The translations under genes and the position numbers were made by a program. A stretch of 64,000 bases of DNA from Vibrio jasicida CAIM 1864 = LMG 25398 (GTDB taxonomy: Bacteria > Pseudomonadota > Gammaproteobacteria > Enterobacterales > Vibrionaceae), in contig NZ_BAOG01000068.1 in NCBI RefSeq assembly GCF_000400365.1, positions 56,788 through 120,787 of the forward strand, given 5' to 3'. Below are positions 25,835 through 34,536 of the stretch, in pieces. Positions within the stretch are counted from its first letter, which is position 1. The number at the start of each line of letters is the position of its first letter. The notes beneath the pieces are model-generated. The model had not been told where the DNA came from. It searched no databases and worked only from the letters and a program-made list of their open reading frames with translations.

Positions 25835-26269
25835 TCAACCTATCTTGTCTTGATAAACATCAGGTTGCCATATCTGCATAAAGTTCTCGACAGGCTCAAT
25901 AGGCTTAAAGCCGCACTGTTCATAAAGGCCGTGTGCATCGCGCGTCGCAAGAATCATTCTGCGTAGACCTTGAAGATCTGGGTAGGACACAATTTCAGAA
26001 ACCAACCACTTACTAATACCACTGCCGCGGTAATCAGGGAGCACGAAAACATCGGCGAGATAAGCAAAGGTGGCTTTGTCAGTAATAAGGCGAGCAAACG
26101 CGACTTGTTGATTCGAATCAGTAAACACGCCGAAACAAAGAGAGTTTCGTATGGCTTTATCTAACGTTTCTCTCGGCACACCTTTCGCCCAATAGCTTTG
26201 CGAGATGAATTGATGGATACAATCAAGATCCATATCTTCAAAGGCGGTACTGATGCGATACCCTTGCAT
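25835..26269 (-). CDS. GNAT acetyltransferase
   Basis: About 144 residues from the ATG at 26269 (GAGAG five bases upstream; the ATG at 26281 has none). The acetyl-CoA loop is VFVLPDYRGSGISKWLVSEI (about residues 74-93), and RRMILATRDAHGLYEQCGF follows. The short form and the YxQCGF ending match the YjdJ/PA4026-like GNAT proteins of unknown substrate. It lies 22 bases downstream of a methyltransferase gene on the same strand and may be co-transcribed with it. Confidence 0.8.
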   Translation of the reverse strand: MQGYRISTAFEDMDLDCIHQFISQSYWAKGVPRETLDKAIRNSLCFGVFTDSNQQVAFARLITDKATFAYLADVFVLPDYRGSGISKWLVSEIVSYPDLQGLRRMILATRDAHGLYEQCGFKPIEPVENFMQIWQPDVYQDKIG

Positions 26270-26290
26270 GTTGCTCTCCATGACAGTTAA

Positions 26291-26920
26291 TTAACTTTGC
26301 TTTTTTAGCTCCAAGAGCAGGTAACGACATACATAGCCAGCACCTGATGTGTAACCAACGAGGTTTTCTAGTGATACGACTTCAAGCCCTGCGTTTTGGC
26401 TGAATTCACGGACTTCGCTCTCGGTGTAAGCGGTATGTACAACCGCGCCACTGTAGGTATTTCTTGGCAGGTCTTTTCCATCTGGGTCGTGACATTGGAA
26501 ACTGATAAAACAGCGCCCGTCAGCATTGAGCTTGTTAGCAATGCATTGAAGTAACGGCTGGGGTTTGGCAAGAAACTCCGTGAAACCAAGCGCGGTTATG
26601 ATGTCGAAGGTTTGATTGAAAATTGGAGAGAAAGGTTGGTCGAGGTTATGAACACTGACGCTTTGATAGAGGTTTGTTTCGCGTGCTTTATCGACCATTT
26701 TGGATGAGATATCCAAGCCATGCAGAGTAACTTCTGGGTAATGAGTTTTGATGACTTCCCCGATGCTGCCTGTGGCACAAGCCAAATCAAGAGCAGAAAC
26801 TTGTTGGAGATTAAGCGTTTTTAGCTTCCCATCTATCCAACGCGGACCGACATATTGGCTGTCTTCGATTAATTTCTGATACCGCTCAGATACTTCATCA
26901 TACATTGTGGCAACGTCCAT
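26291..26920 (-). CDS. Class I SAM-dependent methyltransferase
   Basis: About 209 residues from the ATG at 26920, chosen for the AGGAGG six bases upstream. The SAM-binding motif I is ALDLACATGSIGEVI, with HGLDIS (motif II) and ITALGFTEFL (motif III) after it. The fold belongs to the small-molecule methyltransferase group (UbiE/Methyltransf_25-like). No substrate domain is recognisable. It shares direction and close spacing with the following GNAT gene. Confidence 0.85.
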   Translation of the reverse strand: MDVATMYDEVSERYQKLIEDSQYVGPRWIDGKLKTLNLQQVSALDLACATGSIGEVIKTHYPEVTLHGLDISSKMVDKARETNLYQSVSVHNLDQPFSPIFNQTFDIITALGFTEFLAKPQPLLQCIANKLNADGRCFISFQCHDPDGKDLPRNTYSGAVVHTAYTESEVREFSQNAGLEVVSLENLVGYTSGAGYVCRYLLLELKKQS

Positions 26921-27025
26921 GATTCCTCCTTGATCGTTGAACGCTGCCAATGTAGCACGCCATACTCACCTACACACTTATGTCATTGTAAAAGCGTGAA
27001 AAAGGTCGACGTGCTACACATTAGT

Positions 27026-27538
27026 TTATGCCATCCAGATCCTTGCCAGAATGCCCATTGGCGTTGTGACTCCTGTGGTGATTGAGCTCACCTCTCCATC
27101 TTTTAATACATAGATAGTGGGCGTCACACTGATGCTCCATTCTTGCATAATGCTGCTTTTCGGATCGTTGATGTTGTTGAACTGGTAACCTTTCGCCTGC
27201 ATGAATTGGTCTACCCGTTCTTGCGGACCTGACGCACCTGACACAGTGACGACTTCATAGTAATCACTCAGCCAACTCACGCTTGGGCTAACAAACTTAC
27301 ATGCCGGACACCAGGTTGCCCAAAAGTAGACCACAACGGGCTCTTCATGGCTTTTGGCGATCACGTCCATATATTCACCATCAGCCATGACTACGCTTAG
27401 CGGCGGCGCTTGCTCTTTAGGAATGTCTTTGGTGCGATACCAATCCATGGCGACCGAAATCACGGTCACCATAAGCACCATTTGCAACGCTTGACTAAGC
27501 CAGTATTTCAGCGATTTGCGCTTTTTTACTGTGTTCAC
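27026..27538 (-). CDS. scsD: Membrane-anchored thioredoxin-like protein (ScsD/TlpA-like)
   Basis: A 170-residue protein with one N-terminal membrane helix (WLSQALQMVLMVTVISVAM, about residues 13-31) and a periplasmic thioredoxin fold with CPAC (FWATWCPACKFV, about 72-83) and cis-Pro VTPTIYV. Its ATG overlaps the stop of the scsB-like gene by 4 bases. In the Scs system ScsD receives electrons from ScsB and helps protect thiols against copper and oxidants. ScsC is not encoded here. Confidence 0.78.
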   Translation of the reverse strand: MNTVKKRKSLKYWLSQALQMVLMVTVISVAMDWYRTKDIPKEQAPPLSVVMADGEYMDVIAKSHEEPVVVYFWATWCPACKFVSPSVSWLSDYYEVVTVSGASGPQERVDQFMQAKGYQFNNINDPKSSIMQEWSISVTPTIYVLKDGEVSSITTGVTTPMGILARIWMA

Positions 27539-29646
27539 TTAATCGTGCCTCCACTTGCTTGTTCGATTGCTTTCACCACAACATCGTCAGTCAGAATCAC
27601 AGGCAAAGGAATACCCTCTGGCGCTGCTGGTCCATATACGATGTTAAATGGCACACCAAAGCGACCGTGTGCACGTAGGAAGTCGGTCACTGAGCCGTTC
27701 GGATGTGTCCAATCGCCTTTCAGTGTCGCCACGTTCGGACTTTGCAACAGTGAATAAACCGGATCTTGCCAGATCACACCAATCTTGTTGGCTTTACAGG
27801 TCACACACCAATCTGCCGTCACATCGACGAACACCACACGACCATTTTTCACGTGCTCAGTGATGGCTTCGTTAGAGAGTTTTTCCCAAGCCAAATCTTC
27901 TGGCAATGGCGTAGCCCAATGATTTGCAGTCACACTGCCTAGTACCAAACCACCAGCAATCAGAATCAACGAAACCGTGCCAGAAATCGCCAACGCTTTA
28001 TTGCCATAAATACGCTTCACACGTGCCATGACCGCGATAAATGCTACCAAGCCAATCAAGATAACCCAGAAGATTGGTAAGTGGTTTGCCATCAATGACA
28101 ACAACCAAACGCTAGTTGCCAGCATCATGATGCCAAAGACGATTTTTACGACATTCATCCACTGACCCGGTTTTGGCAGTTTTAAGGCAATACCTGGGAA
28201 GATCGCCACTAAAATCCATGGCAGCGCCATACCAATCGCAAGTGCGGTAAAGACTGCGAATAACGTGATGACATCAGCACCCAATGCGAAAGCCACCGCT
28301 GTGCCAAGGAAAGGTGCAGAACAAGGCGTTGCTAACAGAGTCGCGAACATACCTTGAACGTAATGCCCAAGCAGTGAGTTATCCCCTTTTGAAGCTAACC
28401 AAGTGTTCGTACCCGAAGACAAGCGAATTTCAAACAAGCCAAGCATGTTGGCACCAAACAGTCCGGTCACCAACAGCATTAGACCCAAGAACCAAGGGCT
28501 TTGGAATTGAACGCCCCAGCCGATGGCGCTGCCTGTAAGCTTAAGCACCAAGATAAAGCCAGCTAAGATCCAGAACGAAGTCAAAATACCTAATGAAGAC
28601 GCGATGAATTGCGTGCGAATTTGGCGGCGTTCTACCCCCTGCGCGGCAACAATACTACTTAGCTTCATGCCCAGAACCGGTAACACACAAGGCATGATGT
28701 TGAGAATCAAGCCACCGAGCAACGCAAATAGGAAGATGCTCACCAGTGATGTACTTGGCAACGTCTCTGTGATCAATCCTGTTTTAACAGGTGCCACTTC
28801 TTCTGCTAGCAAGTTGCTATCTTTAATTGAAACGAAAACCGATTGGTTATCCAGTTCCACATCACCCAGCCACGTGTTTACTTTGTAGTTTGCTATCAGG
28901 GTATTGCCTTCTTGGTGCAGCCCAAGCAGTTTGAAACTGTAATCGCTGGTGTTTTCATCAACACCATCAACCAGCACCTCTGGTTTTTGCCAACCTTGTG
29001 AATTGGTCAGTTTGATTTGTAGTTTAGATTGGTTTGCATCCCAGTTTGCTTCTGTCACATCAATAAATGGCGAAGCTTGAGGCACACTGCTCACCGCTTG
29101 CGCATAGCTGAACATCACACCTTCATCGACTTGTAAGTCAGAAGGCATGAAGGACAATTGAATATGGTAATCCGTCAGGACACAAATCGTTGTGCACGAA
29201 GAAAGCGTCAATGTCGCATCAATCGTCACAGGTTTAGTCATATCTTCAACGTGCAAGGTCATCGGGAAAAGCGTGTCGCCTTTGTAACCCAGCGTTTCAA
29301 TACCAAGCAGTTCATATTTCTGCGGATATGGCCACTGCCAATCCACCTTAGTTAGGTTTTGTGATTTTTCCCAATCAATGGATGGCGCAACACCGCCCTC
29401 GCCCGGCGAACGCCAGTAGGTTTTCCAGTCGCCGCTCAATTTGACATCGAGATATCCCGTCAGCGTTTTTGCTTTAGGATCGTGTTGGCCAGTAAGGACA
29501 AAGCGTGTTTGCACAGGTGGATGCTGAGGGTTGGTCAACCATCCCGTGTCTGTCGTTTGTGCTTGGGTAATTAGCGAGAATAAGCTCAGTGCCAGCGTCA
29601 TGATAAGCATCAACGCGGCTTGAGTCGTTTTTTTCATGTGGTTCAT
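27535..29646 (-). CDS. scsB: ScsB-type thiol:disulfide interchange protein (DsbD family)
   Basis: A 703-residue protein. It has a signal peptide (LMIMTLALSLFSLITQAQA-like, residues ~12-30), a long N-terminal periplasmic domain with CTTIC (about 151-155), an eight-helix DsbD transmembrane domain with the LNIMPCVLPVLGMKLSS and ATPCSAPFLG cysteines, and a C-terminal thioredoxin domain with ADWCVTCKANK. The extended N-terminal domain distinguishes ScsB from DsbD. It passes cytoplasmic reducing power to periplasmic partners, here presumably the ScsD-like protein. AGGA six bases before the ATG supports the start. Confidence 0.82.
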   Translation of the reverse strand: MNHMKKTTQAALMLIMTLALSLFSLITQAQTTDTGWLTNPQHPPVQTRFVLTGQHDPKAKTLTGYLDVKLSGDWKTYWRSPGEGGVAPSIDWEKSQNLTKVDWQWPYPQKYELLGIETLGYKGDTLFPMTLHVEDMTKPVTIDATLTLSSCTTICVLTDYHIQLSFMPSDLQVDEGVMFSYAQAVSSVPQASPFIDVTEANWDANQSKLQIKLTNSQGWQKPEVLVDGVDENTSDYSFKLLGLHQEGNTLIANYKVNTWLGDVELDNQSVFVSIKDSNLLAEEVAPVKTGLITETLPSTSLVSIFLFALLGGLILNIMPCVLPVLGMKLSSIVAAQGVERRQIRTQFIASSLGILTSFWILAGFILVLKLTGSAIGWGVQFQSPWFLGLMLLVTGLFGANMLGLFEIRLSSGTNTWLASKGDNSLLGHYVQGMFATLLATPCSAPFLGTAVAFALGADVITLFAVFTALAIGMALPWILVAIFPGIALKLPKPGQWMNVVKIVFGIMMLATSVWLLSLMANHLPIFWVILIGLVAFIAVMARVKRIYGNKALAISGTVSLILIAGGLVLGSVTANHWATPLPEDLAWEKLSNEAITEHVKNGRVVFVDVTADWCVTCKANKIGVIWQDPVYSLLQSPNVATLKGDWTHPNGSVTDFLRAHGRFGVPFNIVYGPAAPEGIPLPVILTDDVVVKAIEQASGGTIK

Positions 29647-29713
29647 AGTTATTCCTAGTTAAAAACAAGTGTAGAGAAAAACTGACGATACGAAACTCGT
29701 CAGAAATCACTTG

Positions 29714-30112
29714 TCATTCGCGGAATACACACAGGGTGAGATGGACTCGATACTTTTGGACTATCGGTTCGGTCCATTGTCTTTTGCTGGCGAACGCACA
29801 ACAGCGCCACACGACAAGCGCGAAAATGCCAACAAATAATACAACGACCAAGGTTTCCAGTTGTTGCTGAGCAAATTGAATCAGCTTTTCAGACAATTCA
29901 CATTTACTCGTGTCATGCCCTTTTTCTGCTTTTACGATTTTAACTTCATCGCCAATGAGCACAGAGGTAGAGCTAGAGTCATATTGCATAGCACAACTGA
30001 ACATCAAGCCAGAATTTTTCATCAAGCACACAACAATCACCCAGCCGATTAGTGCTAGGAACCATTTTCCCTGTTGTCGGGACGCAGCAGATTGTAGAGT
30101 GGATGAGTGCAT
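29714..30112 (-). CDS. Two-helix membrane protein upstream of scsB
   Basis: About 132 residues from the ATG at 30112; the frame is open to an ATG at 30154. Two hydrophobic segments (FLALIGWVIVVCLM and LVVVLFVGIFALVVW) flank a ~55-residue loop with two cysteines (FSCAMQYDSS, TSKCELSEK). It could be periplasmic and disulfide-bonded. I do not recognise a family. It lies 67 bases upstream of scsB on the same strand, so it may be the first gene of the thiol-redox unit and a partner of ScsB. Confidence 0.55.
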   Translation of the reverse strand: MHSSTLQSAASRQQGKWFLALIGWVIVVCLMKNSGLMFSCAMQYDSSSTSVLIGDEVKIVKAEKGHDTSKCELSEKLIQFAQQQLETLVVVLFVGIFALVVWRCCAFASKRQWTEPIVQKYRVHLTLCVFRE

Positions 30113-30251
30113 TCTAACTTCGATAAATGTGGAAACGCGGGAAATCATACGCAAGTTAATATAAACCTCAAGTAGTATGATTTTTTGAACAGCGCGTTTT
30201 CGTAACTAACTGTGATAGTCTTATGACTACCGTTTCTGTAAATAATTCAAC

Positions 30252-31157
30252 ATGCTCAATAAAGTTAATCTTGCTGATATTCGCTCCTTCGTTTTGATCG
30301 CTCAACTGGGTAACTTCACCAAAGCGGCAGAAGCGCTTTCCGTCTCTCGGTCTCATGTGTCTCGCCAAATCAGTGGACTTGAAGCACAAATGGGTGTGAC
30401 CTTACTGACTCGCACCACGAGAACATTACGCCTCACTCACGCTGGCGAGCATTTCTATCAAGAGTGCGAAAAAGCGCTGCACGACATCGACCAAGCGTTA
30501 ATCGCTGCTGTTGACGATACTCAAGAAGTGCGCGGCTTGATTAGAGTGAACTGTGTGGGTGGCTACATCGGTGAAGACATCATTGCTAAATACGTCAATG
30601 AGTTCATGTTGGAATATCCGAACATCACCGTAGATTTGGATTTCTCTTCACCACGTATTGATTTGATTGAAGACCAATTCGATGTCGCGATTCGCATGGG
30701 CGAGTTGGAAGACGCAGGATTCGTCGCACGCAAATTGATGATGATCGATATGGTTACGCTTGCAAGTCCGAACTATCTCAAAACGTACGGCGAACCTGTC
30801 ACGCCAAAAGAACTGGCGAAGCATCGTACTCTGACAGGCTCAGTCACTCGCTGGAGTTACCGTAACGTGGCTAACCCACAAGAGCACAGCGATGTCATCG
30901 TGAAAGGTAATCTACGCTGTAAAAACGGACGAGCACTGGTAATGGGCGCGCTATTCGATAACGGCATCATCCGTGTCCCTCTCAGTTATTGTGATGACGA
31001 GGTCGAACAAGGCAAACTGGTTAAAGTAATGCCAGAATGGGAAATTCCGTCGGTGCCACTATCAGCGATTTACCACCGTGATCGCTACCAACCTAAGCGC
31101 CTGCGCACCTTCATCGATTTCGTCAAAACCAAATTTTCACAAGACTTTGATGTTTAA
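30252..31157 (+). CDS. LysR-family transcriptional regulator
   Basis: A 301-residue LysR protein: HTH at about residues 4-62 (IRSFVLIAQLGNFTKAAEAL, then RQISGLEAQMGVTLLTRTTR) and effector domain with DVAIRMGELEDAGFVARKL. It belongs to the DsdC/AaeR-like CrgA group, whose members usually control divergent or distant genes. It is divergent from the two-helix protein/scsBD genes, which are therefore the likeliest targets. Confidence 0.83.
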   Translation: MLNKVNLADIRSFVLIAQLGNFTKAAEALSVSRSHVSRQISGLEAQMGVTLLTRTTRTLRLTHAGEHFYQECEKALHDIDQALIAAVDDTQEVRGLIRVNCVGGYIGEDIIAKYVNEFMLEYPNITVDLDFSSPRIDLIEDQFDVAIRMGELEDAGFVARKLMMIDMVTLASPNYLKTYGEPVTPKELAKHRTLTGSVTRWSYRNVANPQEHSDVIVKGNLRCKNGRALVMGALFDNGIIRVPLSYCDDEVEQGKLVKVMPEWEIPSVPLSAIYHRDRYQPKRLRTFIDFVKTKFSQDFDV

Positions 31158-31169
31158 GTTTGGCGCATA

Positions 31170-31208
31170 AAAAAGTGCGTAAGAACCGAAGCTCTTACGC
31201 ACATTTTT
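31170..31208. terminator. Bidirectional terminator between lysR and HD-GYP gene
   Basis: A perfect 10-bp stem GTGCGTAAGA / TCTTACGCAC is flanked by A4-6 on the left and ATTTTT on the right, between convergent genes. Confidence 0.85.
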
Positions 31209-31223
31209 CAAGCTGAATGAAGG

Positions 31224-34200
31224 CTAAGATAACTTTTCTAAATAGCTCTCTATATCGACATCATCGATAAGCTCATCCGGTAAATAGCGCTTGGCGTAAC
31301 TTAGGTAAGTGCCACTGGTTAACAGCAGCTTAAATACGTCTTTATCAATGTGACCACCGAGTGCCATTTTCGACATAATGCTGACTGCCTCACTCAATGA
31401 TTTGGCCTTCTTGTAAGGTCGGTCGGCCGCGGTTAACGCTTCAAAGATGTCAGCAACCGCAAGAATACGCTCCGGAATCGACAGGTCTTCGCCCATCAAT
31501 CCACGCGGATAACCAAACCCTTCCATCGCCTCGTGGTGAGTCGTAGCATAACGAGGTACACGTTCTAACTCTGGCGGGAATGGGATGCTCTCTAGCATCT
31601 TAATGCCGCTGATCATGTGCTCATTAATCTTAAAGCGCTCTTCTGCTGATAACGTACCGCGCTGCACCGCCAAGTTATAAAGTTCACCATGGTTGTAAAG
31701 CTTCTCTGGCACCGTCATATTAATGCCAAACTCAGGGTCAAGATCAAACGGCTGCTCACGCTCAATCACATGCTCAGGACGGTCAGAAAGCAGCTTCTCC
31801 GTTGCTGGCGTTGGTTGTGGTTGATAACGCGTTTCTTCTAATGGCGATAAACCAAGTCCACAATCGAAGTAACGCGTCCACTCTTTCTCAGCCAACTTGT
31901 GTAAACGTTCGATGCCTTGATCCGACATAAACTCCGCCCCCACGTTCGCACTGGCGACAAATTCGAACTCTTCTTTCAGCGCAGCAAATTCTTGTTCAAG
32001 TGCTTGATCAGGTTGTTCATCGACGCCCATAGCTTTTAGTTTTTTGAGTAGATATTGAATCTGCGCATCTCGCCACAGCACCTCAAAGCGCATGCGAACT
32101 TCGTGAATTCGATTGTAGTTAGTTTCTAGCTTACTGCCTTTATCGACCACGTATTCCGGCGTGGCGATCTTACCGCAATCATGAAGCCAAGCGGCAATAC
32201 GGAATTCACGGCGCTCCTCGTCATTGGCAAACTCAAAAGCTCCAAACACGCCTTGGTCAGATTTCTCTGCTTCTTCCGCAAGCATCAACGCAATCTCCGG
32301 CACACGGTTACAGTGACCTGCCGTATAATGTGATTTTTCATCGATGGCGCGTGCGATAAGTTGAATCACGGAATCAAAAAACTCATTTTGCCTTTGTTCA
32401 AACTGCTTAAGCGAGTTGCTGCCTCGCATCAACGAAAGACTAAGTTGATGAATTTCTTCAATGCGAGAATGAACACGCTGCACTTTGTCGTATTCGCGAT
32501 CACGTACAAACCTGACTTGCTTTCTCAATGCATTGATGGGGTCTGAGATCGGTTTTGCCATTTCCCACGCGACTGGAATGAGTAATGCAAGAACAAACAA
32601 CGATGCGCCCACAGCATATAGCGTCACTTCATTTACGCCTGACATGACGTAAGACTGTGGAATCACGACAGCAAAGTAACGCTCTTCCTTATGAGTGAGT
32701 TTGGAGACAAAAACATACTTGTCTTTCCCATTGAGCGTCACTAGTTGAACGGAATTGATGAACTTAGGTTCTTTGGCAAATTTGACCAGCTCTTCGTATG
32801 GCGTAAAGGTATAGGTCGACACTGCTGCCTTACCCTCAAACCATTTTTCACGCAGCTCTTTTCTTTGCTCTGGCGTAATCGCGTCAATAGCGCGGTTAAT
32901 GATCTCAACTAAAGGTCTTTGTTCCTCATTCGCCAAGTAGTAAAACGCGTTGGAGAGGTTTGAATCCTTAACCAAAGTGATGGCTAAGTTCTGACGAAAT
33001 GTTTCGCGTATTTTGTTGGCCAATATTTGACGGATGTCGAGCACAGCGACGATGTCACCATTCAATACCCCGTCGATCGCATCGTGCAAAGAAGCGTAAT
33101 TGACGATGGTCATTTGTGGGTAAGCTTCTAACAAGTCATCTTGAATGCTCCACCCTTTCAGCAAGCCAATTCTTTCGTTCTTCACTTGCTCTAAGGTATT
33201 GATGTGCTTGTTCTCTTCTGTGGTGAGCAACGCAAACTTTGCGTGATAAAGAGGTTCACCGACGACACCGATGCTCGAGAGGTCATCTTGGTCGGCAATC
33301 GATTGAAGAATGTCGATATTGCCATTTTTAAAGTCGTTGACGAGCTCATTCCAACTTCGACCGTTCACAAACTTAAACTTTAAGCCGGTCATTTCCGAAA
33401 TCATCTTAAACAGATCAATCGAGAAGCCATTTGGGCGACCGCCAACGGTGTAATCAACCGGAGCCCAGTTATTTTGGTTCGACACTTTCAATTCTGGCGT
33501 TTGGGCGACCAGTGCTCGTTGCTCATCAGTTAAGTTCACCGGAGAGACCAAAGGTAAGCGATCTTCGATGTCGACCATCTTGTTAGTTGCAATCAATCGG
33601 CCATTGGCTTGATAGATAAACGCCTCCGCTTCTGGCGCTTTCTTGTTTTCGACAAAACGGTTGGTGAGTTGCGCCTCTAACGAGGAGAGAAGAATGTCCA
33701 CACCCACCACAGTGTCGGATTCTGGCACCTTAATCGAGAAGGTTTCCCCCGACACTTTTAGCGTGTTAAACAGATACGGAGAGGTGTTGTAAGTATCATC
33801 GTAATCGGCATTTTCAAACCAGCTGCGTTGCGTCGGAATAAAGTTACTGAACTCATCTGAAGCATGGCGTGATACAAAGTTTTCATCATAGTAAATACTT
33901 ACCTTACGACGATCTCGCTTCACTCCGCTATGCGCGATCAACAACCACTTGTCCCCTGATTGAGCATCTACACGTGAGCGAATTTCCTCTGAGGAAAGGT
34001 TGATCAACTGGAAGAAGTCGTTGTTCGCTTTGGCAACAAAAATACTATGAATGCCGGGCTCTCTTACCAACAATTTAGACAAAGGGATAATGATGCTCTC
34101 TTCGGGCGTATCTACCCCGATGAGCGACACTAACTGCGCGCCGCTTCGTGCCACGTTCTCAGCTAAATTTTGTAGGTTAGATAAATGACTAGATACACCT

Positions 34201-34358
34201 GTCGCGATTGTTTGATATCGGGTGAGGGTGTGTTGCAGCTCAGTTTTCCTTGCAAAATGGTATTGCAAAGTAATCGCCACACCTGCTGTCACTAGGGTAC
34301 AGAAGACAAACATCAACCCTAGCACTGTCCTTAACGAAATCCGTTTACGTTTCTTCAT
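31224..34358 (-). CDS. Cache/SBP_bac_3 receptor with HD-GYP cyclic-di-GMP phosphodiesterase
   Basis: A 1044-residue inner-membrane sensor. TM1 lies at about 13-31, then a Cache-like region. A Venus-flytrap SBP_bac_3 domain follows (about 287-520, with WAPVDYTVGGRPNGFSIDL and GNIDILQSIAD) and is itself followed by a short Cache-like return (KDKYVFVSKL). TM2 (about 580-600), HAMP and HD-GYP complete the protein. HD726-D727 (HDCGK) and GYP949-951 (HHEAMEGFGYP) are intact, so c-di-GMP hydrolysis is likely. About 120 extra residues separate the HD and GYP halves. The flytrap suggests sensing of an amino acid or similar solute. Single-gene unit. Confidence 0.85.
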   Translation of the reverse strand: MKKRKRISLRTVLGLMFVFCTLVTAGVAITLQYHFARKTELQHTLTRYQTIATGVSSHLSNLQNLAENVARSGAQLVSLIGVDTPEESIIIPLSKLLVREPGIHSIFVAKANNDFFQLINLSSEEIRSRVDAQSGDKWLLIAHSGVKRDRRKVSIYYDENFVSRHASDEFSNFIPTQRSWFENADYDDTYNTSPYLFNTLKVSGETFSIKVPESDTVVGVDILLSSLEAQLTNRFVENKKAPEAEAFIYQANGRLIATNKMVDIEDRLPLVSPVNLTDEQRALVAQTPELKVSNQNNWAPVDYTVGGRPNGFSIDLFKMISEMTGLKFKFVNGRSWNELVNDFKNGNIDILQSIADQDDLSSIGVVGEPLYHAKFALLTTEENKHINTLEQVKNERIGLLKGWSIQDDLLEAYPQMTIVNYASLHDAIDGVLNGDIVAVLDIRQILANKIRETFRQNLAITLVKDSNLSNAFYYLANEEQRPLVEIINRAIDAITPEQRKELREKWFEGKAAVSTYTFTPYEELVKFAKEPKFINSVQLVTLNGKDKYVFVSKLTHKEERYFAVVIPQSYVMSGVNEVTLYAVGASLFVLALLIPVAWEMAKPISDPINALRKQVRFVRDREYDKVQRVHSRIEEIHQLSLSLMRGSNSLKQFEQRQNEFFDSVIQLIARAIDEKSHYTAGHCNRVPEIALMLAEEAEKSDQGVFGAFEFANDEERREFRIAAWLHDCGKIATPEYVVDKGSKLETNYNRIHEVRMRFEVLWRDAQIQYLLKKLKAMGVDEQPDQALEQEFAALKEEFEFVASANVGAEFMSDQGIERLHKLAEKEWTRYFDCGLGLSPLEETRYQPQPTPATEKLLSDRPEHVIEREQPFDLDPEFGINMTVPEKLYNHGELYNLAVQRGTLSAEERFKINEHMISGIKMLESIPFPPELERVPRYATTHHEAMEGFGYPRGLMGEDLSIPERILAVADIFEALTAADRPYKKAKSLSEAVSIMSKMALGGHIDKDVFKLLLTSGTYLSYAKRYLPDELIDDVDIESYLEKLS

Positions 34359-34460
34359 CGTTTCAGCTTGGAGTAATCCAAGCGCCTTAATCCTTTAACC
34401 AACTGAAATTATTGTCTAAAAATTGAATTTAAGCCAATCACGAAATTTTATCGAAGCAAA

Positions 34461-34484
34461 CAAAAACGCCTCCATCGGGAGGCG
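34461..34484 (-). terminator. Terminator of the galactoside transporter gene
   Basis: On the minus strand a 7-bp GC stem (CGCCTCC / GGAGGCG) is followed by TTTTTG, about 50 bases after the transporter stop. Confidence 0.75.
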
Positions 34485-34536
34485 CTTTATCTTAGTGACT
34501 AAATTGAGTTGGGGTACTTAAGTGAAAACGTAACGA

